A DNA stretch of 64,000 nt from an uncultured Acidobacteriaceae bacterium (lineage in GTDB: Bacteria; Acidobacteriota; Terriglobia; Terriglobales; Acidobacteriaceae): the NCBI GenBank assembly GCA_903828675.1, contig CAIKND010000182.1, positions 1 to 64,000 of the forward strand, in the 5' to 3' direction. How positions within the stretch are numbered: position 1 is the first letter of the stretch; every line of letters begins with the position of its first letter. Of this stretch, positions 49,360-57,155 are shown one piece after another. A program made the position numbers and the translations under genes. A model generated the notes under the pieces. That model saw only the letters and a list, made by a program, of their open reading frames with translations. It was not told where the DNA came from and ran no database searches.

Positions 49360-49545
49360 ATTTCCCTCCGTTTGCAGAAGATCACAGAAATTGTCTCACC
49401 GAAATCGGCAACCTGGAACAGGTTTTCATCCAATCTGCACGGGCTCAGCACCTCGCCAGTCGAGACAAGGAAACAGGACACACGACCGGGGTCAGCAGCA
49501 TCCTGCGCAAACTGAAAATCGCCAGTCGATTCCTGCCCCGCGCTC

Positions 49546-49767
49546 TCAGCTTTCCTTGCGGTAAAGCAGATCGCGAATCGCCTTCCGCCTGGCCTCGTTC
49601 ACTTCCGCCTCAGCCTTGCGCTCGTCCGCGCTCAGCTCAGGCTTGGCGCAGGGTTCCATGGCCTCCGGGGCACTGCACTCCGGACAGCGATTTGCGAAAC
49701 CGGGCTTGTCCGGCTTCAGTTCGAACTCTTCTTCGCAGACCACACAAATTTTGATCGGAAACGACAT
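49546..49767 (-). CDS. Small zinc-ribbon-like protein
   Basis: 73 residues with CVVCEEEFELKPDKPGFANRCPECS: two CxxC pairs spaced as in a zinc ribbon, followed by an acidic helical tail (LSADERKAEAEVNEARRKAIRDLL). Such proteins are often annotated as hypothetical or zinc-binding; function is unknown. It starts 35 bp after the isocitrate dehydrogenase stop in the same direction, so it is likely the last gene of an nrdR-idh-ribbon transcript. Confidence 0.7.
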   Translation of the reverse strand: MSFPIKICVVCEEEFELKPDKPGFANRCPECSAPEAMEPCAKPELSADERKAEAEVNEARRKAIRDLLYRKES

Positions 49768-49802
49768 TTCTTACCATCATAACGCCGCCGATTCCCGAGC
49801 CT

Positions 49803-50816
49803 CTAGCCCATCGCCGCCAGCATTGCGTCAGAAAATTGCGAAGTCCCCGCCGTCCCGCCCACATCCCGCGTCAGCGTCTTCCGCTCCGCATACACGGCTT
49901 CCAGCGCCTTCTGCACCTTGTCGGCTGCCGCTTCTTCATCCAGATACCGAAGCATCAGAATCGACGACTGCAACAGTGCCGTTGGATTCGCCACGTCCTT
50001 GCCCGCAATGTCCGGTGCCGACCCGTGTACTGCCTCGAAGATGGCGCAGTCCACTCCCAGGTTGGCTCCCGGCGCTAGTCCCAGCCCGCCCACAAGCCCC
50101 GCGCACAGGTCGCTCACGATGTCCCCGTAAAGGTTCTCAAGCAGCAGCGTGTCGTATTGGTACGGATTCATCACCAGTTGCATGCACGTGTTGTCAATCA
50201 GGTGTTCGGCGTAAAGCACGTCCGGAAACCCCTCGGCCACCTTGCGCGCGCAGGCCAGAAAAAGTCCGTCCGACAGCTTCATGATGTTCGCCTTGTGCAC
50301 CGAGTGGATCTTTTTGCGCCCGTGCTTGCGCGCATACTCGAACGCAAATTTCGCAATCCGCGTCGAGCCCTTCTCGGTAATCACCTTGATGCTCTCCACA
50401 ACCCCCGGAACCACCTCGTGCTCCAGGCCCACGTACTCCCCCTCGGTGTTTTCGCGAACAATCACAAGGTCCACGCCAGGCCAGTGCGTCTCCAGTCCGG
50501 GCAGGTTGCGGATCGGCCTCAGGTTGGCGAACAGGTCGAACTTCTTGCGCAGCGTCACGTTGATGCTCTTGAACCCGCCGCCAATCGGCGTCGTCACCGG
50601 CCCCTTCAACGCCACGCGATTCCGCTCGATCGACGCATACAGCGCCGCGGGAATGTACTCGCCGTAGATTTCGAAAGCTTCGGCCCCGGCCGCATACCGG
50701 TCCCATTCGAACTTCACCCCGGTGGCCTCAAGAATTCGCACCACCGCCAGCGTAACCTCCGGCCCAATCCCATCTCCCGGAATCAAAGTAACCTTGTGCG
50801 TCTTCGTCTCCGCCAT
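49803..50816 (-). CDS. NAD-dependent isocitrate dehydrogenase (isocitrate/isopropylmalate DH family)
   Basis: A beta-decarboxylating dehydrogenase of about 337 residues from the ATG at 50816 (AGGGAG 5 nt upstream). Landmarks: TLIPGDGIGPEV, FANLRPIRNLPGLE, VIVRENTEGEYVGLEHEVVPGVVESIKVIT, the catalytic Lys in VHKANIMKLSDGLF, NLYGDIVSDLCAGLVGGLGLAPGAN and AVHGSAPDIAGKDVANPTAL. The ENTEGEY/IKVIT pattern resembles NAD-dependent isocitrate (or homoisocitrate) dehydrogenases more than LeuB, whose RExxGGxY motif is absent. It would work in the TCA cycle. It follows nrdR in the same orientation. Confidence 0.88.
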   Translation of the reverse strand: MAETKTHKVTLIPGDGIGPEVTLAVVRILEATGVKFEWDRYAAGAEAFEIYGEYIPAALYASIERNRVALKGPVTTPIGGGFKSINVTLRKKFDLFANLRPIRNLPGLETHWPGVDLVIVRENTEGEYVGLEHEVVPGVVESIKVITEKGSTRIAKFAFEYARKHGRKKIHSVHKANIMKLSDGLFLACARKVAEGFPDVLYAEHLIDNTCMQLVMNPYQYDTLLLENLYGDIVSDLCAGLVGGLGLAPGANLGVDCAIFEAVHGSAPDIAGKDVANPTALLQSSILMLRYLDEEAAADKVQKALEAVYAERKTLTRDVGGTAGTSQFSDAMLAAMG

Positions 50817-50877
50817 CGCAACTCCCTTTCTCGATCCCCTAGCTGCCAACAATCAGTCGGGTGCCCAAGCAGTCTTA

Positions 50878-50901
50878 CTATTCCCTAGTCCCTATATCTC
50901 A
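50878..50901. repeat. Heptamer tract at the nrdR gene end
   Basis: CTATTCC, CTAGTCC, CTATATC and TCA: three 7-bp units ending exactly at the nrdR stop codon (TGA on the minus strand, 50899-50901). Confidence 0.75.
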
Positions 50902-51372
50902 CTTCTTCCCTTTACTCGCGCGACCACCCAACAACCCTTCCAGTTCTTCCTTGAACTCGCGTACGTCCTTGAAGTCCCTGTACACCGATGCAAACCGTAT
51001 ATACGCCACCGTATCAAGACCCTTCAAGTGGTTCATAATCAGTTCGCCAACCTCGCTCGTTGTCCGCTCCCGCTCCGGCGCATCCACCAGGTAACTCTCC
51101 GTGGCGTCCACTATCTTCTCCAGTTGGCTTGAAGAAACTGGCCTCTTCTCACACGCCCTCAGCAGCCCGCTCAATACCTTCTGCCGGTCAAACCGCTCCC
51201 GCCGCCCGTCTTTCTTCACCACCATGTAGGGAATCTCGTCGATGCGCTCATAGGTGGTGAACCGCCTGTTGCAGCGCTCGCACTCCCGCCGCCGCCGGAT
51301 CGAGTCGGCCTCTTTGCTCTCGCGCGAGTCCACCACGCGATCCTGCCCGAAACCACAATAGGGACACTTCAT
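50899..51372 (-). CDS. nrdR: Transcriptional repressor NrdR
   Basis: NrdR senses ATP/dATP and represses ribonucleotide reductase genes. The 157-residue protein starts with the zinc ribbon MKCPYCGFGQDRVVDSRESKEADSIRRRRECERCNRRFTTYE and continues with the ATP-cone (IPYMVVKKDGRRERFDRQKVLSGLLRACEKRPVS). The C-terminus, RDFKDVREFKEELEGLLGG, is standard. No nrd genes are in the window. Confidence 0.96.
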   Translation of the reverse strand: MKCPYCGFGQDRVVDSRESKEADSIRRRRECERCNRRFTTYERIDEIPYMVVKKDGRRERFDRQKVLSGLLRACEKRPVSSSQLEKIVDATESYLVDAPERERTTSEVGELIMNHLKGLDTVAYIRFASVYRDFKDVREFKEELEGLLGGRASKGKK

Positions 51373-51461
51373 ATGATGTGGATTTTAGACGATGCGACTC
51401 ACGCCTGTTTCCATCCGCCGGAGAACTCAGCAGGCTGAAGGAACACTCAATCTGGAGGGAG

Positions 51462-51530
51462 GCGGGGGTTTCAACCCCCGCATAAAGCCAGCAAAATGAA
51501 CGTGGGCTTCAGCCCCGGAGGTATGCTTCT
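51462..51530. repeat. Double-hairpin repeat (variant copy)
   Basis: GCGGGGGTT-TC-AACCCCCGC, the spacer ataaagccagcaaaatgaacg, then GGGCT-TCA-GCCCC. It shares the spacer and second hairpin with the copies at 46045 and 54191 but has a different first hairpin. Confidence 0.7.
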
Positions 51531-51580
51531 CAGGCTCTTCGCTCCAAACGCCTGCTTTATTCCGCTGCCGGCTCAGCCCC

Positions 51581-52303
51581 TCAAACGACCGGCACAAGCA
51601 GCGCCTTGCCTGCAACCGTGGTCAGCCCATCCAGCATGTCGATAAATGTTGCGGAAATCTCCGGCGCCGCCGCCAGATGCGCCAGCAACTCCGCATTGTT
51701 CCACGCCGATTCGCGCGCCGCACACATGCTCCACGCCGCCAGCGTATCTTCCAGCTTCGACATCGGCGGCAGCGCATCGCCCAGCAGCCTCACCTGCAAA
51801 GCCTCTTTAGCAGCATCGATCAAACTGTCCAGTGTTGTATTCAGAGCCGTGAAGTCGTCGTAATGCGTAGTGCCGTGTCGCGGCGCAATCCCCGTCGTAC
51901 CGCACACATCAAGCACTGCCAGCGCGAGGTCATGGTTGATATGCGCGTTCATCCCCGCCAGCGCAAATTGGATGCGCGCTACAGCAGCCTGGCCGCGCAC
52001 CGCAAACAGCGCCTGCCAGCAACCCGCCGTCGCGCCTCCTGTCAGCGCCGTTTTCAACGCGTCAAAGTAGTAGCGCGCAAACCGCACGTCCAGCGCCGCC
52101 ATCCACGCGGGATCGGCAAATCCTGCTCCGTCCACCCGCGCCTGTACTGCCCGAGTCACGTCAAGATAAAGTCCGTTAAACCACTTCAGGCCATCGCCAG
52201 CGGCGCAGGTAGACTCAATTTTCTCTAGCACCCGCACCACATCCGCAACGTTCTGTGGTGTGCTTTGGACAGCCGTAAATAGCATGGTGTCATAGGGGAA
52301 CAT
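51581..52303 (-). CDS. DUF5995 family protein
   Basis: A 240-residue, helix-rich soluble protein matching the DUF5995 family, function unknown. The conserved central block is RIQFALAGMNAHINHDLALAVLDVCG, with LKWFNGLYLDVTRAVQ and FADPAWMAALDVRFARYYFDAL before it. The HINHD segment could bind a metal. Alternative starts at 52303 and 52285 both lack a strong Shine-Dalgarno. Directly upstream on the same strand lies a possible 380-nt leader ending in an intrinsic terminator, so expression may be controlled by attenuation. Confidence 0.82.
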   Translation of the reverse strand: MFPYDTMLFTAVQSTPQNVADVVRVLEKIESTCAAGDGLKWFNGLYLDVTRAVQARVDGAGFADPAWMAALDVRFARYYFDALKTALTGGATAGCWQALFAVRGQAAVARIQFALAGMNAHINHDLALAVLDVCGTTGIAPRHGTTHYDDFTALNTTLDSLIDAAKEALQVRLLGDALPPMSKLEDTLAAWSMCAARESAWNNAELLAHLAAAPEISATFIDMLDGLTTVAGKALLVPVV

Positions 52304-52360
52304 GGACGGCTATCATAACCCGTGCCGTATGCGGTTGCAAACAGCAACGATCAATTAGCC

Positions 52361-52397
52361 CAAACAAAACAACGGCCTGGGCGCATTACCCAGGCCG
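52361..52397 (-). terminator. Intrinsic terminator before DUF5995
   Basis: On the minus strand, CGGCCTGGG-TAATGCG-CCCAGGCCG is followed by TTGTTTTGTTTG. The T-rich side exists only in this direction. It lies 58 bp before the DUF5995 start codon. Confidence 0.8.
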
Positions 52398-52739
52398 CTG
52401 CCGGTGATCTGTGGGTATTGGACTAAGGCCATCGCGCTGCCGCGAGTGCCCGGGATCTTCGCTTCTGCTCTCTTCCTGCGCCGTGTCTGCTTTGTGGAGA
52501 TACCCGTTAAGCCGGGCTTTCCGGCGACGGCTTGCGTCGCACATGTGGAAATATCGCCATCCTGCTCAACACTGCCGGAAATGGATCTGAAGTGAAGGTG
52601 CCGTGGTGCCCCTGCAAAAACCTCTTCGCCGAAGCTAACCTCTGGTCTGGGGCGCGATGCCCTAGGCCTCAGTCACCTCACGTACCAAACATCTCGAACA
52701 GTCATTTTGCATTAGCTGGACCTACCTCCTTTCCCGTGT
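52361..52739 (-). ncRNA. Candidate structured RNA or attenuator leader upstream of DUF5995
   Basis: On the minus strand a promoter-like pair precedes about 380 nt that end in an intrinsic terminator. Internal hairpins are visible: GCGACG-CAAGC-CGTCGC inside an outer TTTCCGGC/GCCGGAAA stem, and CCCG-GCTTAA-CGGG just after it. Short frames sit near the 5' end after AGGAGG (MQNDCSRCLVREVTEA; MTVRDVWYVR, which ends in TGA). One reading frame stays open from that TGA to a TAA at 52355 (105 codons), but other frames are also partly open and its codon bias does not match the neighbours. I favour a non-coding RNA or regulatory leader over a protein. It does not show the hallmarks I know for tmRNA, RNase P RNA, SRP RNA or 6S RNA. 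Confidence 0.4.
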
Positions 52740-52745
52740 ATGCAC

Positions 52746-52775
52746 AAGCTACCCCCAACCTCACCGCCAAGTCAA
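52746..52775 (-). promoter_or_regulatory. Candidate promoter of the DUF5995 leader/RNA
   Basis: Minus strand TTGACT (52775-52770), an 18-bp spacer and TAGCTT (52751-52746). The -35 is good and the -10 is weak. Transcription would begin near 52739. Confidence 0.35.
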
Positions 52776-52943
52776 GGGCTGTTTTGCTCCTTGCCAATTC
52801 ATTTTGTATCCCATGTCCCTTTTTTGAAATCCCGCCAGGTGAACAAACAATCGCCCATCCAAACCGTCATCCTGCGCATCGCGATTCACCGCACCGATTT
52901 ACATCCAGAAATGAGCCAACCCGAATTGCCGCATATAGGCTCC

Positions 52944-53040
52944 GTGCCCCATCCATTAGCCTTCTTCCTGGCGAATGGGTGGGAAGGCATGAACCGCGCC
53001 CTCGCAGCTTTTCCTGTTCACTGCCCACTGTCCACTGCCG
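52944..53040. repeat. Composite repeat at the aldo/keto reductase gene end
   Basis: Palindrome CCCATCCATTAGCC/GGCGAATGGGTGGG (52944-52984), the linker aaggcatgaaccgcgccctcgcagctttt, then CTGTTCA, CTGCCCA, CTGTCCA, CTGCCG (53014-53040). The tract ends at the complement of the TAA stop codon (53041-53043). Confidence 0.82.
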
Positions 53041-53919
53041 TTACGCCAGCGCCAGGTTCAGATTGTCGATCGCCTCGTCAATCTCCGCCGTACTCTTGTA
53101 ACCCACCGTCACCGAATCCACGCCCGCATTCTTGAACGCGAACCGCATCGCCCTCTGCCGGTCCTCGTGATTGAATGTGCCTTCTCCAACCAGCTTCATG
53201 CTGATCACGCCCATTCCCTCTTTGCGAACCTGCTTCACATGCGCGACAACCTCATCCACATTGCCCGGATCTCTGCTGTCGTACTGTTCGGCGTCCATGA
53301 TCGTGCCTTTGTGGTTCATGCGAATCATCGCCACTTGCAGCCAGTCATTGCCCGGCATCAGGCGCAACGCCGGAAGACCATGCACGCTGGCGCCGCGACT
53401 CCTGATCGTCTTCTTCTGCTCGGCTTCCAGGATCGCGTCCTGCCACCGCGCCGTATCTTTCACCCACGTCCCCGTGTGCTGGTAGTGCAGCAGCATAATG
53501 TCGAAGTAATCCGTGTCCGAGTTCTTGTGCAACTCTGCCAGTTTCGCCGCCGGGTCAATGCCATCGGCCGTCGTCACCTTCGACATCAGCGTGTAACTCT
53601 CCCGCGGAATTCCCTTCAGCGCCACCGCCAGCATCTTCTGCGATGCGCCATACCCCTCCGCTGTCTCAAAGAAGCGGATGCCGCGGTCATAGGCATGATG
53701 CACAAGCCGCGTTAGCCCCTCCTGCCCAAGTTGCTGTTGGATTTCGCCGCTAAAGCTCCCCGTGCCCAGGGCCAGCCGCGTCACCTTGATGTTTGATCGT
53801 CCCAGCGTCACCCAATCGGTCGCCGTCGCGCGTTCCGCATGCAGCAGGTTTCCCGCGCCCGCCAGCGCGCCCGCAGCAACGCCAGCCTTCAGAAAATTTC
53901 GTCTTGAAAGATTTGACAT
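53041..53919 (-). CDS. Tat-exported aldo/keto reductase
   Basis: A 292-residue aldo/keto reductase-fold protein with a twin-arginine signal (MSNLSRRNFLKAGVAAGALAGAGNLLHA) and a strong GGAGG 4 nt before the ATG at 53919. Barrel features: VTLGRSNIKVTRLALGTGSF, the tyrosine-containing FETAEGYGASQKMLAVALKG, ESYTLMSKVTTADG with the catalytic Lys, and DYFDIMLLHYQHTG. In DTAEGYG-like motifs the Tyr is the proton donor. The shortened C-terminus (CFKN-type barrel end, GVDSVTVGYKSTAEIDEAI) is normal for this periplasmic subfamily. Substrate unknown. Confidence 0.87.
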   Translation of the reverse strand: MSNLSRRNFLKAGVAAGALAGAGNLLHAERATATDWVTLGRSNIKVTRLALGTGSFSGEIQQQLGQEGLTRLVHHAYDRGIRFFETAEGYGASQKMLAVALKGIPRESYTLMSKVTTADGIDPAAKLAELHKNSDTDYFDIMLLHYQHTGTWVKDTARWQDAILEAEQKKTIRSRGASVHGLPALRLMPGNDWLQVAMIRMNHKGTIMDAEQYDSRDPGNVDEVVAHVKQVRKEGMGVISMKLVGEGTFNHEDRQRAMRFAFKNAGVDSVTVGYKSTAEIDEAIDNLNLALA

Positions 53920-54060
53920 AGAACCTCCGTTTGGCAAGGGGATGCCAATTGCCCGAATCCTAACACAGATCATGTATCGCATTCATCGATCATTTATCGC
54001 ATTCATCCGCGCCGCCGTCAGGCGCAACCTTGCCCTTTACGCCTGGGGAACTTCTGAACA

Positions 54061-54155
54061 GGTCGGCGTTTTGAAAGGACGTGGCTTTAAAGCCTGCGCT
54101 GGGCGAGGTCGAAGTGTGCCGTGAATCCTACAAAACGAACGTGGGATTCACAGGC
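54061..54155. repeat. Diverged double-hairpin repeat
   Basis: TCGGCGTTTTGAAAGGAC, GTGGCTTTAAAGCC, then TGTGCCGTGAATCCTACAAAACGAACGTGGGATTCACAGG. The flanking words match the 46045 and 54191 copies while the hairpins themselves have diverged. Confidence 0.55.
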
Positions 54156-54190
54156 TGCGAAAAAACTCATACGGAGCCGCGATAAGTGTC

Positions 54191-54262
54191 AGGGCACGAC
54201 TTCAGTCGTGCCGCAAGTGGTTGAAAATATATGAGGGCTTTAGCCCCTGAGGGAATGTTCGT
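54191..54262. repeat. Double-hairpin repeat (copy 2)
   Basis: GGCACGACT-TCA-GTCGTGCC, a spacer GCAAGTGGTTGAAAATATATG, then GGGCT-TTA-GCCC and TGAGGGAATG. It is a close match to the copy in the dapB-lysC gap. Confidence 0.8.
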
Positions 54263-54290
54263 TCCAAAGGAATGACCCTCCGGATGCCGT

Positions 54291-54358
54291 GTGCCCCTGG
54301 TCTCGCTATTGAGACCTGGGAAATCAACAGCTGTTCACTGTCCATTGTTCACTTTTCA
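54291..54358. repeat. CCAGGTCTC-type hairpin plus heptamers at a permease gene end
   Basis: GTGCCCCTGGTCTC-GCTATT-GAGACCTGGG (one arm mismatch), then CTGTTCA, CTGTCCA, TTGTTCA, CTTTTCA (54331-54358). The final TCA is the complement of the permease TGA stop. Here the heptamers follow a different palindrome family that begins with the same GTGCCCC. Confidence 0.75.
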
Positions 54359-55594
54359 CTCGTACCGCAGCGCCTCAATCGGGTCCAGGTTCGCCGCGCG
54401 TATCGCCGGAATCATCCCGCTCACCAGCCCGGTTATAGCGAGAATCACCGTTGCCACAATCACCGAAGTTGGCGAAATCAGCAGTTGTATATCCGCGTCC
54501 GACGCATTCTTGGCCAGCGCGCTATAAAAAGGAATGCGCCCCACCAGCGCGGAGATCACGTACGCCAACGAGATTCCGCACACCCCGCCAACCCCTGTTA
54601 TCGCCATCGCTTCGGCCAGAAACTGCAACAGGATATGGTGTCTCTGCGCGCCCAGCGCCTTCTCTATGCCGATCTCTCGCGTGCGCTGCTGCACCGCCAC
54701 CAGCATGATGTTCATCAGCCCAATGCCCGCAATCCCCAGCGTCAGCGCGCCCACCAGAGACAGCAGGACCTGGAGTGCGATGGAGACGATGCTGAATTGA
54801 TGAAGTTGGGATTGCAGGTTGGCCACAAAGATGGCGCGATGGTCGGAGGGACGGAAATGATGGGCTGCGCCGAGCGTATTTCGGAGGTCTTTCTCAATGA
54901 CTTCGTTATCGCCGCGATAGTTGAACCAGATACCGTCCAGGTACGTTGTGTCCCTGAGATCGCCCATGGTCGAGAACGGTATCCAAATCGAGGTGTTGAT
55001 GTTGTTTTCGCCTTCGACCATCTTGGGGCGCAGAACTCCTACCACGGTAAACATGATTCCGTTGATACGAATGGACTCTCCAATCGCATAGCCACCAGAG
55101 AAGAGCTTGGTTTTGGCTTCACTCCCAATGACGCAGACGTGGGCTCGCTGCCGCTCTTCCTGTCCGTTGTACAGGCGGCCTTCGACCGGGTCGAGGACGA
55201 GGATATCCAAGCCTTCAGGGCGCACACCGTTCACCGACCACGTGTAGGAGTGGAGGTCGTTCTGGATAGTTGAGTCCCGAAACATGACGGGGCTGATCGA
55301 GGAAATGCCGGGGAGCGAATTCCAGATGCGATCGACATCATCGTACGTCAGGCGCACGCGAACTCCGGCTTTGTCAGCGCCGGCCTGCTCGGAAGTGCGA
55401 CCGCCGTACACTTCCATGTGGTTGACGCCCCACTGGGCAAAGATGCTCTCGATGGCGCGCGAGAAACCCGCACCATACGCCAGCAGCAACACGACCGTGG
55501 CAATGCCCCAGGCCATGCCGATCATGGTGATGGCTGTGCGCCGGCGGTTGTATATCATCGCCTCCCAGGCCTGGCCGAGAATGTCTCTCAACAT
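54356..55594 (-). CDS. MacB-like ABC transporter permease (second gene)
   Basis: A 412-residue FtsX/MacB-type permease: an N-terminal transmembrane helix (TAITMIGMAWGIATVVLLLAYGAGF), a large periplasmic MacB_PCD domain, and three C-terminal helices around VGALTLGIAGIGLMNIMLVAVQQRTREIGIEKALGAQRHHIL, ending DPIEALRYE, the family's C-terminal signature. No ATPase domain is fused and none adjoins it. It starts 83 bp after the first permease and should form a heterodimer with it or act as an alternative partner. Confidence 0.9.
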   Translation of the reverse strand: MLRDILGQAWEAMIYNRRRTAITMIGMAWGIATVVLLLAYGAGFSRAIESIFAQWGVNHMEVYGGRTSEQAGADKAGVRVRLTYDDVDRIWNSLPGISSISPVMFRDSTIQNDLHSYTWSVNGVRPEGLDILVLDPVEGRLYNGQEERQRAHVCVIGSEAKTKLFSGGYAIGESIRINGIMFTVVGVLRPKMVEGENNINTSIWIPFSTMGDLRDTTYLDGIWFNYRGDNEVIEKDLRNTLGAAHHFRPSDHRAIFVANLQSQLHQFSIVSIALQVLLSLVGALTLGIAGIGLMNIMLVAVQQRTREIGIEKALGAQRHHILLQFLAEAMAITGVGGVCGISLAYVISALVGRIPFYSALAKNASDADIQLLISPTSVIVATVILAITGLVSGMIPAIRAANLDPIEALRYE

Positions 55595-55677
55595 GAGTCC
55601 ACCTATGGCTTGCGGCCTGCAGCGATTGGCCGGGGGTTGAAAGTACGGACAAGACTTGTAGCTGCGAACTTCAAGGC

Positions 55678-56931
55678 CTACTCCTTCCGCAGGGCTTCAA
55701 TCGGGTCGAGTGCGGCTGCCTTGCTGGCTGGATAGAGGCCGGAGGCAATGCCGCAGAGGGTCAGCGAACCAATGGCCAGAGCGGCAGACCAGGGAACCAG
55801 TTGCGGAGGATCGAAGCCGGGAACCTTGCCGGTAAAAAAGTGGTCGAGCACCCACATGAATGCCCCGGAAAGGGCAATTCCAATCAGGCCGCTGATGCCG
55901 GTAAGAAAAAGACCCTCCCAAAAGAACTGGGCGAGGATGGCGCTCCGTGTTGCCCCGATGGCTTTCAGGATGCCGATTTCGTGGGTGCGCTCGGTAACCG
56001 ATACCAGCATGATGTTGATGATGCCAACGGCGCCCAGTCCCAGCGTAACAACACCGACGCCTCCAAGAAAGATGTCCATGGCATTGAAGATGGCGCCGAT
56101 CATGTGCTCTTCCTGAATCGTATCGAACTCCTCAAAAGCTTCCTTGTTGGATGCGTCGAAGCCGTGATTGCGGGCGATGACGTGACGGGTGGCTGGCCCG
56201 GATTCAGAGGTGTCTCCCTTGAGAGCAGGTTGGTACTGAATGGAACTGACAGCATCGCGGGCGATGTTCTGCCCCTTCATCGCAAATAGTTCCTGCATCG
56301 TGCTGAGCGGGACGTAGAACTTCTGGTTGTCTGAGTCGTTGTTGCCGCGGGAGATGGAACCGACCTTGCCAATAACGCGGAAAGAGATGTCGTTGATGGT
56401 AATGGTCTCGCCAAGAATCGGGCGGCCCGGAAAAAGCAGTTGCGCGGTTTTGAAACCAAGAACCACGACGCGGCGCTGCTCTAGAGCATCGTTGGCGTCG
56501 ATGAAGCGGCCTTCACTCATGGGAACAAAGCGAACGATGGGATAGTTCGGCTCAACGCCCATCACCTGTCCAGACGCATTGGAGAATGCGCTGACAGCGT
56601 AGAGATCCCCGCGGTTAAGCATGGCAGTGACGGTGCGGAACTGGGGGAGGGCGCGGATATCAGCCTCGTCGCGAAGGGTCAGCTGATAAGGGCGCATACC
56701 GGTGTGCTGATTCGCAACAGCCGGGATGGTGCCATTGAACATCATGACGACGTCGTTGCCGAGAGTAGAGAGGTTGCGATGCTGCCCACTGCGAAAACCC
56801 TCGCCCAGCCCTACCAGCACCAGCAGCGAACCCACCCCCCACGCAATCCCGAACATGGTCAGAAACGTGCGCAGCTTGTTCGCCATCATGGCGCGGTATA
56901 CCTGGCCGAGCGTGTCTGAAAAACTCTGCAT
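55678..56931 (-). CDS. MacB-like ABC transporter permease (first gene)
   Basis: About 417 residues from the ATG at 56931 (MQSFSDTLGQVYRAMMANKLRTFLTMFGIAWGVGSLLVLVGLGEGF); the longer track start is unsupported. It has the same architecture as its downstream neighbour: one N-terminal helix, a MacB_PCD periplasmic domain, then GLGAVGIINIMLVSVTERTHEIGILKAIGATRSAIL and the ending DPIEALRKE. These mechanotransmission-type permeases export antibiotics, lipids or peptides, or drive lipoprotein processes. It is divergent from the adaptor gene, with a 224-bp shared promoter region. Confidence 0.9.
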   Translation of the reverse strand: MQSFSDTLGQVYRAMMANKLRTFLTMFGIAWGVGSLLVLVGLGEGFRSGQHRNLSTLGNDVVMMFNGTIPAVANQHTGMRPYQLTLRDEADIRALPQFRTVTAMLNRGDLYAVSAFSNASGQVMGVEPNYPIVRFVPMSEGRFIDANDALEQRRVVVLGFKTAQLLFPGRPILGETITINDISFRVIGKVGSISRGNNDSDNQKFYVPLSTMQELFAMKGQNIARDAVSSIQYQPALKGDTSESGPATRHVIARNHGFDASNKEAFEEFDTIQEEHMIGAIFNAMDIFLGGVGVVTLGLGAVGIINIMLVSVTERTHEIGILKAIGATRSAILAQFFWEGLFLTGISGLIGIALSGAFMWVLDHFFTGKVPGFDPPQLVPWSAALAIGSLTLCGIASGLYPASKAAALDPIEALRKE

Positions 56932-57155
56932 GGCGATTAGACGTCCTGAAAAGGTGCTCTCGGTCAGTATTACGCGCCGGCCCGCCCCACGGTTCCCCAC
57001 TTTCAGCCCAGCATCTGGAACCATCGGCGGGCAACTTGCGTAGGATGCAATAAGTGACTGCAAGTTGCTGAAGCCGTCTCGTTTCTTATCGCCATCTCAT
57101 TCATTTAGCTGCGCCGGACAGCGCTCTGGCTCTTTTCACCACCTGGGAGGTTTCT
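56932..57155. promoter_or_regulatory. Shared divergent control region of permease and adaptor genes
   Basis: A 224-bp gap between start codons of opposite direction, so both promoters must lie here. I see no clear operator palindrome. The GGGAGG at 57145-57150 is the adaptor gene's ribosome site. Confidence 0.45.

Noticed and set aside
52501-52580. c-di-GMP (GEMM-like) riboswitch from the words GACGCAA and GCC
   Set aside because: Only short words match. The tetraloop-receptor arrangement and the second conserved stem are not present.
52355-52740. tmRNA, RNase P RNA, SRP RNA or 6S RNA at the DUF5995 leader
   Set aside because: The region lacks the tmRNA ends and tag frame and the RNase P GAGGAAAGUC core. 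It also lacks the SRP GGAAGG/AGCAG loop. A CGAGATGTT word recalls the 6S 5' end, but no complementary 3' strand was found and the length is wrong.
54272-55273. 333-codon plus-strand ORF opposite the second permease
   Set aside because: Rich in Arg, His and Gln without hydrophobic segments or motifs; the minus-strand permease is unmistakable.
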